DNA from: Pseudomonas lalkuanensis
GTDB taxonomy: Bacteria > Pseudomonadota > Gammaproteobacteria > Pseudomonadales > Pseudomonadaceae
DNA: 64,000 bases
Direction: 5' to 3'
Assembly: GCF_008807375.1 (NCBI RefSeq)
Contig: NZ_CP043311.1
Location: 5,250,001-5,314,000, forward strand
Shown here: positions 15,934 through 24,000 of the stretch, piece after piece
Layout: each line of letters opens with the position of its first letter
Position numbering within the stretch: the stretch's first letter is position 1
Translations under genes and position numbers: made by a program
Notes under the pieces: model-generated
Database searches by the model: none
What the model was told of the DNA's origin: nothing
Seen by the model: the letters and a program-made list of their open reading frames with translations, nothing else

Positions 15934-17493
15934 CTAGAATCGCTTGTCCACCTTGATGAACCGGCCCAGGGGCCGAAAGCTCCGGTCGTGCAGGTCCACT
16001 GTGACGATGTAGGCGCCGGCCAGGCCCGTGCGCTGCCCCGGACCGAAACTCAGCGCCGGGGTCAGGCCGGTGCGGAAGCCGTGCAGGCCTTCCAGCGAGC
16101 TGACCAGCTTGTCGCGGCTGACCTCGCGTCCCGCCCGCTTGAGCCCCTCGCTGAGCAGTACCGTGGCGCAATAGGCACCGACCTGCAGCACCGCGTGCTG
16201 GCTGCCGAGCCCCTGGCTGCGCCGGATCGCCAGCAGGGCCGCCTCGCCCCCCGGGGTCCAGTCGGCGGGCATGAAGGGATAGGCGAGGAACAGCCGCCGG
16301 GAGAAGCTCGACGGAATGCGCAGCGCACTGCTGGCCACCTGGGACGAGGCGGCGAACAGGTAGGGCGACAGGTTCGCCGCCTGGAGCTGGTCGGCGAGCC
16401 GGGCGAAGGCTTCCGACTGGCCGAGGAAGAACACGCCCTGGGCACCCTTGGCGGCATGCCGCAGGACACTGTCGGTGTCGTTGGCGTCGTAGCCCAGCAG
16501 GCGTACCCGCGACCAGCCCTGGTCCATCAGGCGCAGCGCCAGGTCTTCGGCCAGCACCTGCTGGCGAACATCGCCGGGATAGGCCACCAGGGCTTCCGCC
16601 TGCTTCAGCCCCAGGTCGCTGCTGGCATAGCCGGCCAGGGCGAAGAGTTGCTCGCGCAGGCCCGGCAGGGCGTTGAATACCAGGGGGTTGGCGCTGGCTT
16701 CGTCGAACCGCGCCACGGGGCCCACCAGCGGTACTCCCGCCGTGCCGATCCGCTCGGAGAGTTCACCATCCAGCACCGGCACCATGGGCGCCAGCAAGGC
16801 GAAAACCCGGTCCTCGTCCAGCAACTGATCGAGCGCCCGCTCCGTCGCCTGCGGACTCGTGCCGGGGTCGCGCACCACCAGCTTCAGCTGCCGGCCGTGG
16901 ATGCCACCGGCATCGTTCACCTGGGCCAGGGCGCCACGTAGCACCGCCGCCACCGTATGGCCTGGTTCCGCCAGCGGTCCACGGGTCGGCAGCAGGGTGC
17001 CGAGGCGCAGTTCGCCCTCCTCCACGCCGGGGTCGCGATCGTCTTCCAGCCGCTTGAGGTAGGCCGAGAGACTGGCCATGTCCCGCAGGGACATGACGAA
17101 GCGCGGCATGGCCGGATCGAGACGGTTACCGGCGGGGTCGACGCCTTCGCTCACGGCGCGGGCCAATGCGCCGTCATCGTAGGGACCGTGGCTGCGGCCA
17201 TTGGCCTGCGTCTGGCCATAGGGCAAGGAGAGCCGCCGCCAGGTGATGTCCGGCGGACGCACACCACCCTCCGGCCGCCCTCGGCCATCGGCGCCGTGGC
17301 AGTTGGCGCAAGGCATCAGTGCCGCTGGAACCAGGGTGTCGGCGGCACCGACCCGCGCGCTGATCTCGCCATTGGCCGAGCCCACGCCTTCCAGGTAGAT
17401 GCGCCGGCCAGCCGCCTCTTCGGGGCTCAGTTCCAGCGCCAGGGCTCCGCTCGCCTGGGCGAGGTACGCAGCCAGCAACAGGACCCGCCACAT
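15934..17493 (-). CDS. Cytochrome c / type-1 periplasmic binding protein fusion
   Basis: A 519-residue protein with a signal peptide (MWRVLLLAAYLAQASGALA). ATG 17493 has GAAGG eight bases upstream; a GTG at 17502 is the alternative. Residues about 22-150 form a cytochrome c domain with CANCH at 62-66 and a candidate distal Met in AMPRFVMSL. Residues about 160-510 are a LivJ-like type-1 periplasmic binding domain (RLGTLLPTRGPLAEPG, ALAQVNDAGGIHGRQLKLVVRD, GVFFLGQSEAFARLADQL). No ABC transporter partner is nearby, so transport is unlikely. A periplasmic electron carrier that also senses or binds a small ligand is an inference. A c-type cytochrome (MofC) accompanies MofA in Leptothrix. Confidence 0.8.
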   Translation of the reverse strand: MWRVLLLAAYLAQASGALALELSPEEAAGRRIYLEGVGSANGEISARVGAADTLVPAALMPCANCHGADGRGRPEGGVRPPDITWRRLSLPYGQTQANGRSHGPYDDGALARAVSEGVDPAGNRLDPAMPRFVMSLRDMASLSAYLKRLEDDRDPGVEEGELRLGTLLPTRGPLAEPGHTVAAVLRGALAQVNDAGGIHGRQLKLVVRDPGTSPQATERALDQLLDEDRVFALLAPMVPVLDGELSERIGTAGVPLVGPVARFDEASANPLVFNALPGLREQLFALAGYASSDLGLKQAEALVAYPGDVRQQVLAEDLALRLMDQGWSRVRLLGYDANDTDSVLRHAAKGAQGVFFLGQSEAFARLADQLQAANLSPYLFAASSQVASSALRIPSSFSRRLFLAYPFMPADWTPGGEAALLAIRRSQGLGSQHAVLQVGAYCATVLLSEGLKRAGREVSRDKLVSSLEGLHGFRTGLTPALSFGPGQRTGLAGAYIVTVDLHDRSFRPLGRFIKVDKRF

Positions 17494-17504
17494 GGCCGCC
17501 ACCT

Positions 17505-18134
17505 TCAGCGCCCGGCCACGGGCATGGCCATCAACTGCAGGCGCTGGGCGATGGCGTTCACCGGCGCGTCGGGGCGGATCCTGCTCCAGCGTTTGTTCGG
17601 CACATCGCCGGCGATCAGCAAGGTGGAATGGGCTTCGGGGCTTTCCCCCAACTGCCCCAGGCGCGCCAGCACCAGGTCCATCCCCGCCTTGTCGCCGGTG
17701 AGGAAGATCCAGTTGGGCGAATCCACCCCGTGCTTGGCAGCGAAGGCCTTGAGCACTTCCGGCGTGTCGTTCTCGGCGTCGCTGGACAGGGAGATGAAAT
17801 AGACCTGCTTCGACAGGTCCTCGCCCATGGCCTTGCGCACGTCCTTGAGCTTGCGGGTGATCAGCGGGCAGGCGTCGTCGCAGTGGGTGAAGATCACGTT
17901 GAGCACCACCAGCCGGCCCTTGAGCACGTCGCTGTAGAAGCGCACCTCACGGCCGTTCTGGTCACGCAGCAGGGTATCGCTGAACCAGGTCTGCGCGTCC
18001 GTGGTGCCCCCCGCTTTCAGGGGTTGGGCCGCCGGCGCATTGGCCGGTGCGGCCGGTTGGCGTTCATGGCCTTCGTGGGCACTGGCGCCGCTGGCCATTG
18101 CCAGGGCCAGGGCGAGCGGGAGCAGGCGCTTCAT
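17505..18134 (-). CDS. SCO1/SenC copper chaperone (second copy)
   Basis: A 209-residue protein: signal peptide, His-containing N-terminal segment (AHEGHERQ), thioredoxin-like SCO fold with the copper ligands CDDAC in VIFTHCDDACPLITRKL, and the distal His in EAHSTLLIAG. SCO proteins deliver copper or act as thiol reductants during assembly of copper sites. ATG 18134 overlaps the stop of the upstream SCO gene (ATGA). It differs in sequence from its neighbour, so the two may serve different copper sites. Confidence 0.88.
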   Translation of the reverse strand: MKRLLPLALALAMASGASAHEGHERQPAAPANAPAAQPLKAGGTTDAQTWFSDTLLRDQNGREVRFYSDVLKGRLVVLNVIFTHCDDACPLITRKLKDVRKAMGEDLSKQVYFISLSSDAENDTPEVLKAFAAKHGVDSPNWIFLTGDKAGMDLVLARLGQLGESPEAHSTLLIAGDVPNKRWSRIRPDAPVNAIAQRLQLMAMPVAGR

Positions 18135-18814
18135 GGGTGGGTCTCCTGGGCAAGGGCCTCGTGGCCGCTGTGTTCGCGGGCGGCACTGAGTTCGTCGACC
18201 CGCGCCATCAGCACGGCGGGATCGGTGAAGCCATAGAAGCGGGTCCACTGCCCGGTGCGGCCATCGCCCACCATGATCAGCGACGGATGGTCCTGGTAGT
18301 TCGCGGTCCAGGTGCCGAGGCCCTTGAGGGTGTCGGCCACCGCTTCGCCGCTGCCGGTCAGCCAGCGCCAGCCGGGACCGGCGTCGAAGCGCCCGGCGTA
18401 CTCGTGAAGGCGCTCGGGGGTGTCGCGCAGCGGGTCGATGCTCAGCGAAATCAGTTGCACGTCGCCGCCAGCACGCTCGCCCAGCTGCTTCTGCAACTTC
18501 TGCAGGATCGCCGAGATCACCGGGCAGACCGTGGTGCAGCTGGTGTAGACGAAGCCCATGACGACGATGCGGTCACCCACCAGGTCGTCCTTCAGGCGCA
18601 GCTCGCGACCGTCCTGGTCCAGCAGCGGGACATCGGCGAAAGCCACCTGGGCCCCCGGCTGCGCGCTGGCGGGTCCCTGATGACCGGCATGGGGGTCGGC
18701 GGCCTGGGCGGCCAGGTGCGCGGCGTGCTCTTCCGAGCTGTGGTCCGCCAGTGCCGGCCCGGCCATCAGGCCCAGGACGAGCAGTGCGGCGATGCCTGAT
18801 TTCAGGGGTTCCAT
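18131..18814 (-). CDS. SCO1/SenC copper chaperone (first copy)
   Basis: A 227-residue protein with signal peptide and a His-rich linker (DHSSEEHAAHLAAQAADPHAGHQG) likely to bind metal. The SCO/thioredoxin domain carries CTTVC in GFVYTSCTTVCPVISAIL and the His ligand in YQDHPSLIMVGD. AAGGAG precedes ATG 18814. It lies between the beta-propeller gene and the second SCO gene. Tandem copper chaperones next to a giant multicopper oxidase suggest metallation of that enzyme. Confidence 0.9.
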   Translation of the reverse strand: MEPLKSGIAALLVLGLMAGPALADHSSEEHAAHLAAQAADPHAGHQGPASAQPGAQVAFADVPLLDQDGRELRLKDDLVGDRIVVMGFVYTSCTTVCPVISAILQKLQKQLGERAGGDVQLISLSIDPLRDTPERLHEYAGRFDAGPGWRWLTGSGEAVADTLKGLGTWTANYQDHPSLIMVGDGRTGQWTRFYGFTDPAVLMARVDELSAAREHSGHEALAQETHP

Positions 18815-18824
18815 GGCGTGCTCC

Positions 18825-20720
18825 TTACGGGCTGGTCCGCGCCTGGGCCGCAACGGCGCGCAGGCTGGCGTAGGGTTGCGAGCCGAAGCGCATGCCCAGG
18901 GAGGCTGAGCCCACGTGCAGGTAGTAGGCGCCGGCCTGGGACAGCTCGATCGGCGCTTCATAGACGCCCTCGCCCACTTCCACCGCCGCCACCTCACGGG
19001 GGCGCGAAGCCGGCGCCTGGAAGTAGCGCACGCGCAGATCGGCGACACCGGCCTTCGGCTGGTCGGCGCTGCCCTGGAGGATGCGGAAGCGCAACTGGGC
19101 GGTGGCGCCCGCGGTCACCTGCATCGGGTCGATGAGGAACTCCACCCGTGGCTTGCTGCGCTGGGCGGCCAGGGCCTGGTTGGGCTGGACCTCGGCGCTG
19201 AAGCAATGGGCGATCTTCGGCTGGTTGAGCATCACCGCCAGGTCGAACCTGCCCGGCGCCGGCAGCTTGACCCGGCTGCTGAACAGCCCCGGCTCCACCT
19301 CGCGCATGCTGCGGTCGATGACCCGTGCGGCGCGGGAGGCATGACCCCGGTTGAGGTAGCCGGTCATGGGGGCGTTCATGCCTTCCATGTAGAAGTAGGT
19401 GGTGTTGTCCACCGGGTTGACCACGAACACCGCGCCCTCGTCGCGGGCCTGGCTGAGGCTGTCGGCCAGCGGCAGGTCGCCGGCCAGCTTGGGCGCAGCC
19501 GGGCCGGCCTCGAAGGCCTGGACGATGAGCTGCATGCCTTTGCCGAGGGATTCCAGATTGATCATGCTCACCTTCGGCGATGCCAGGCCGCGCACATAGG
19601 CGTAGTTGCGGGTGAACACCAGTTGGTAGGGCTCGGCGGTAATTTCGGCGCGCTGGACGATCTCGTCGCTCCCGACATCCAGCACCAGTACCTCGTCATC
19701 CAGGCTGTTCAGCGCCAGTCCGAAACGGCCGTCCTGGGTGAAGCGCAGCGGTCCCAGGCCCCGGCCGGCCTCGATGACCTTGCGCACCTTGAGGCTGCGG
19801 GCGTCGATGACGGTGATGCTGCCCGCCTTGCCGTCGCTCACGTAGAGCGCGCCGGAGAGCGGTGAGACGGCCAGCGACAGCGGGCTCGGGCCGGTTTCGA
19901 TGTCCTGCACCCTTTTCAGGCTGGCGGCATCCACCACCGTCACCCGGCCGGCCTCACGGCTGCTGACGAAGGCGTGGCGGGAGTCGGCGCTGAAGGCGAT
20001 TTCGTGATGGCCGCCGCCGGTGGCGAAGGTCGCCACGGTCTTGCGGGTCTGGGTATCGATCACGGTGACGCCACCTTCTTCGCCACGCCGGGCATTGTTG
20101 CCGACCCACAGGTAGCGGCCGTCGGGCTGCAGCACCACGCGCACCGGCTCGGGTCCGGCGGGCAGGTTACCCAGCACCTTGAACTCGCTGGTGTCCACCA
20201 CCGCCACCTCGCCGGCGCTGGGCATGGAGACGTAGAGCAGGCGGTCGTCGGCGCTGGCGGCCCAGTCCATCGGCGGACGCTTCAGCGCGATGCGGGTGAG
20301 GGTGCTGGTGATGCCGCCGACCGAGGTCACCGGGTCGATCACGGTGAGGGCGGAATCCTTGTTCATCACCACCAGGTAATAGCTGTTCAGGTCCACCAGC
20401 GGACGGGCACTGAGCACGCCCTTGAGGTAGGTGCCGATGCGTACCTTGCACTGGTCCGCCCGGCCCTCCGGCAGCGCCTGGTCGAGCCAGGCACCCGGCA
20501 CCTGCCCGGGCAGGGGCTGCCCGCTGGTGGCATCGGTGATGCGCAGGCGGACGTCGGCGAACATCCCCTCAGTGAGCACACCGTCGCTGCCCAGTGGCCG
20601 GGCCTCGAACTCGATGGCCACGCCGTCGCGCACCAGACGGTTGGGCGAGTCAGCGGACTTGTCGGCGGCGTTGGCCGCTGCGGCCAGCATGGCGATCGAC
20701 AACAGACTGGAAACTCTCAC
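18825..20720 (-). CDS. YVTN/YncE-like beta-propeller protein with C-terminal beta-sandwich
   Basis: A 631-residue protein. The start is GTG 20720 (AGAGGGG eight bases upstream), giving the signal peptide MRVSSLLSIAMLAAAANA. An N-terminal domain of about 110 residues is followed by seven blade-like repeats (GGVTVIDTQTRKTVATFATG, GRVTVVDAASLKRVQDIETG, GSITVIDARSLKVRKVIEAG), a YVTN/YncE-type propeller. The last 100 residues form an Ig-like sandwich ending LSQAGAYYLHVGSASLGMRF. It contains no heme or copper motif. It is first in the operon with the SCO and cytochrome genes, and its promoter is identical over 16 bases to that of the giant oxidase, so the two are very probably co-expressed. Confidence 0.82.
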   Translation of the reverse strand: MRVSSLLSIAMLAAAANAADKSADSPNRLVRDGVAIEFEARPLGSDGVLTEGMFADVRLRITDATSGQPLPGQVPGAWLDQALPEGRADQCKVRIGTYLKGVLSARPLVDLNSYYLVVMNKDSALTVIDPVTSVGGITSTLTRIALKRPPMDWAASADDRLLYVSMPSAGEVAVVDTSEFKVLGNLPAGPEPVRVVLQPDGRYLWVGNNARRGEEGGVTVIDTQTRKTVATFATGGGHHEIAFSADSRHAFVSSREAGRVTVVDAASLKRVQDIETGPSPLSLAVSPLSGALYVSDGKAGSITVIDARSLKVRKVIEAGRGLGPLRFTQDGRFGLALNSLDDEVLVLDVGSDEIVQRAEITAEPYQLVFTRNYAYVRGLASPKVSMINLESLGKGMQLIVQAFEAGPAAPKLAGDLPLADSLSQARDEGAVFVVNPVDNTTYFYMEGMNAPMTGYLNRGHASRAARVIDRSMREVEPGLFSSRVKLPAPGRFDLAVMLNQPKIAHCFSAEVQPNQALAAQRSKPRVEFLIDPMQVTAGATAQLRFRILQGSADQPKAGVADLRVRYFQAPASRPREVAAVEVGEGVYEAPIELSQAGAYYLHVGSASLGMRFGSQPYASLRAVAAQARTSP

Positions 20721-20757
20721 CTGGCATCCCCTCTTCCGGATCTCGCCCTGACCTGTC

Positions 20758-20773
20758 AGCAATGCCTGTGCCA
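20758..20773 (-). promoter_or_regulatory. Sigma-54 promoter of the beta-propeller/SCO operon
   Basis: TGGCACAGGCATTGCT on the minus strand is a near-perfect -24/-12 element and is identical to the promoter before the multicopper oxidase gene. The predicted start is near 20746, leaving a 26-base leader to GTG 20720. Confidence 0.85.
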
Positions 20774-20847
20774 TGCAACAAATGGCCGCCAATTCAACAG
20801 GTTGTACAAAGACGCCGAGGGGAAACCGGAATATTCCCCACCGGTTT

Positions 20848-20861
20848 CCCCTCTTCTGGGG
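20848..20861. promoter_or_regulatory. Upstream activator site CCCC-N6-GGGG
   Basis: CCCCTCTTCTGGGG is centred about 108 bp upstream of the predicted start, the same distance as the proximal site of the gspE operon. A CCCC half-site lies 12 bases further upstream. Confidence 0.65.
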
Positions 20862-21017
20862 GGACTCGAACGGGTGCCGAAAAGGAAATCCTCGCAGCGC
20901 TGCAAGGTGGACCACGCTTTATCGGTCCACCATCGGCGCGGCGATCGGGCGCCATTGGTGGATGCAATGCGCGACATGCACCCTACGCTGGGCGTTGTGC
21001 CTGGGATCAAACGAAGG

Positions 21018-21055
21018 GTGGGAGCGAATTCATTCGCGAATGAATTCGCTCCCAC
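21018..21055. repeat. Perfect 38-bp REP palindrome
   Basis: GTGGGAGCGAATTCATTCG followed directly by its exact reverse complement. It lies 22 bp beyond the stop codon of the oxidase gene and could form a strong hairpin or cruciform at the 3' end of its message. Confidence 0.85.
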
Positions 21056-21076
21056 AGCCATTGCCCTCGGCCGGCC

Positions 21077-24000
21077 TTACGGCTCGTTGGTCACCCGCAA
21101 CAGGCCCCAGACCCCACCGACGTTGCCGAAGGCGGCGTAGTCCCGGTACAGGTAGTCCCCTGGGACGCCGTTGGCGCCGCCGGCGCTGGGGATCGACAGG
21201 CTGAAGTGCGCTGCCGGCAGCACGCTCTCCTGGGCGCCGATGTACAGGGCCGCCGGGTTCAGGCCGAAGCGCAGCGAGCCGATGCCGGCGTTCTTCTGCG
21301 GGTAGCCCCACTGGTCGATCCTCTCCGAAAGGAAGGGGTTGAACGCCCACACGTGGCCGTCGAGCTGGAAGGTCATGCCGCGGCTGCCACCCGAGGGCAT
21401 GGTCACGTGGGTACGGAACGGCTGGCCGGGCCTGACCTTCATGATCGGGGTCACCGGATCGCCGCCCACCCGCTCGTTGCTGTAGGCCATGTGCGCGTCA
21501 GGTACATCGCCCCAGCCTTGCCCCCGGGCGTGTCCGAAGGGCGCATCCGGCGCCTTGGCGAAGCGATACCACAAGGGTTCGCTCCGGTAGTTCACCGCCA
21601 TGCCGGAGTTGTCCTTGGGATCGGCCGGGACGCCGAAACCTTCGGAGGCCATGTTTTCCACCGGCCGGCCACTGGCCCAGCGCATGTTCAGCGACTTGTG
21701 CAGCACCAGCGAGAAATCGCGGTACGGCGTGCCGGACAACGGGGTCACGGTGGCGGCGGCGCGCGAGCTGGCGTCTTCGCTCCAGGTGGCCCCCAGGGGG
21801 GCGATGCTCATGGCGCCGGACAGGCCTTTCTGGCCCTGTTTGACCGGGTCGGCCGGCAGCAGGTTGAAGCCGCCGAATTCCACCGGGGTCGCGGTGATGT
21901 TGTCGACGCTGCGGCCGAGCTGGGTCACCGGCTTGCCTTCACGCTCCAGGTGGCCGACGTAGAACTTGTAGGTCTTCGACGGCCAGGCCCCGCCCGCCGC
22001 GCCGCGCGGTTCGACGGTCTGCACCGGGTTGATGCCGACGTTGAAGCCGTCCGACCTGGTGATGTCGTAGGCCAGCAACTGGGTATGCAGGCCCACATGG
22101 CTGGAGGGCCGCATCATGTTGTTGTTGAAGGTGGTGGAGCCCTTGGCACTGTTGCGGTCGCGCTTTACCAGGCCCTGCATCACGGCGTAGGTGGGCAGGT
22201 CGGGCATGACCAGCGGCAGGCGGTTTTCCAGGGTGATGTTCACGCAGTCGCCGGCGGCGGCGCGCAGCACCAGGGGTTCCACCGGGACGCCGGGCTTCAG
22301 CTTGCCGGTGGACGGGTCCAGGTCCGCCTTGCGCACGTAGAGGATGGCGGTGGGGTCGTGCAGCGGGCCGGACTGGCCGCCGATGGTGAACACTTCGCCG
22401 TCTTCCTCGTCCACCACCGTGACCTGCGGGATGGTCACCTGCCGCGGGTTGAACACCAGGGTGCCACCCTGCGGGTTGAGCGGGCCACCGGCATGCTGGC
22501 GGTCGCCGGCCGGGTCGCCGATGGTCAGGCCCAGCGTGTTGGGCAGCACGTCGTTGGCGAGTACCGCGGCCACCTCGTAGTTGCGCTGTACCGTGGTACG
22601 GGTACCGATGCCGCTGGGGTTGGGGCTGGTGCGCGGACACACGCCGTCGAACTGGGTGGTATTGCGCGAGGACACCGGGCGCGGGTTGTTGGGCAGGGCG
22701 AAGAGGTCGTTGCGCGGCTGGGTGTAGTTGCGCATCACGCCCCAGATGCCGTTCCAGTAGCCCTCGATGGAAGCGTCCAGGTTGTACAGGTAATCGGCGG
22801 CTTCCATGGCCGTGTTGCCGGACATCATGGCCACCGGGGCGACGAAGCCCATCTGCTCGGAAATGCCGACCATCTGCGAGGCCTTCCAGCCCGAGTTGCC
22901 GCTGTTGCCGAAGCCGGTGCCCGAATGCAGCCACTTCACGCCGTGCAGGGTGACGTTGTGCTCCTCCTCATGGCCGCCGGCATGCATGCGCAGGCGTACG
23001 TTGTCGCCGGAATAGGCTCGCAGCATCGGGGTGAAGGGGTCACCCGGCAGGTCGCCGGCACGATTGATGTGCGGTGGGAAGACAGTGCTGGCACCGGTGG
23101 GGCCGGAGGCCGAACTGATGGCGCTCGGCGCCAGGTTCAGCGCCGGGATGGCGCGGTCGGTACGGGTCTGCAGGGCATAGGCGAGGTCGCCCGCCAGGCC
23201 GTCGGCCTGCATGCCGGGCTTGCCGTCCGGGGCCACTTTGTTGGGGTCGAAGACGCGCAGGGCCAAGGGCTCGTTGCGGTAGTTCACGACGAACATGCCG
23301 GGGTCATCCACTGAGATGGCCTGCGGGCAGGGCCGGCTCGGGCAGCCGGGAAGCTCGCCACCGGCCGCCTCGCGTACCGACTCGAAGAGGTTCGAGCCGG
23401 ACTGCCGCACGGGCGGATTGATGGCGTAGCGGAAGCTGTCCATGGAGGTCGGGTAGGCGCCCGCATCCGGGACGCCATCGGGACCGGCACCGACGTAGAC
23501 ACCCGCCTCGTAGGCATGCTGGAAGTCGCTGTACTCCATGAAGAACTCACGGAAGCTGTCGTTCTTGCCGTCACCGTCCAGGTCGCCGGTGGCGATCACC
23601 GCCTGCCAGGAGGTCGGGCCGCCGTCCTGCCGACCGCTGCCGAGCGGCTGGCCGGTTTCGGCGTGGTACCAGCTGGAGCCGGCCGGCTCGGTGAGCACGG
23701 TGGCGTAGAGGCCGAGCTGCTGGTGGGTGGAGGGGCCGAAGTGGTCATGGGTGAAGATGTTCCCCAGGCCGCGGTCGACGTTGTAGGTGTTGATCAGCGG
23801 GTCGGCGAACCAGCGTTGCAGGGTCGTGCGGGCCCCCAGCCAGTCGGTGCGGCCGAACTGGCCGAAGTACGGGTGCTGCCTGGCCACCGGGCACTCCGCG
23901 CTGCCATCGCGGGCATCCGCCCCTGTGCAGTGGTTGTACTCGCGGATGGCGTGGATGCGCTCCACCACGCTGGCCGGCGAGAGGGTGCCGTCCTCGTAGT

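Larger units (their letters stand above)
20721..21076. other. Non-coding control region between the beta-propeller and oxidase genes
   Basis: This stretch of 356 bases has no gene. It holds the sigma-54 promoter at 20758-20773, the activator site at 20848-20861 with an extra CCCC half-site at 20836, and a perfect 38-bp REP palindrome at 21018-21055 just after the stop codon of the multicopper oxidase gene. Confidence 0.7.
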
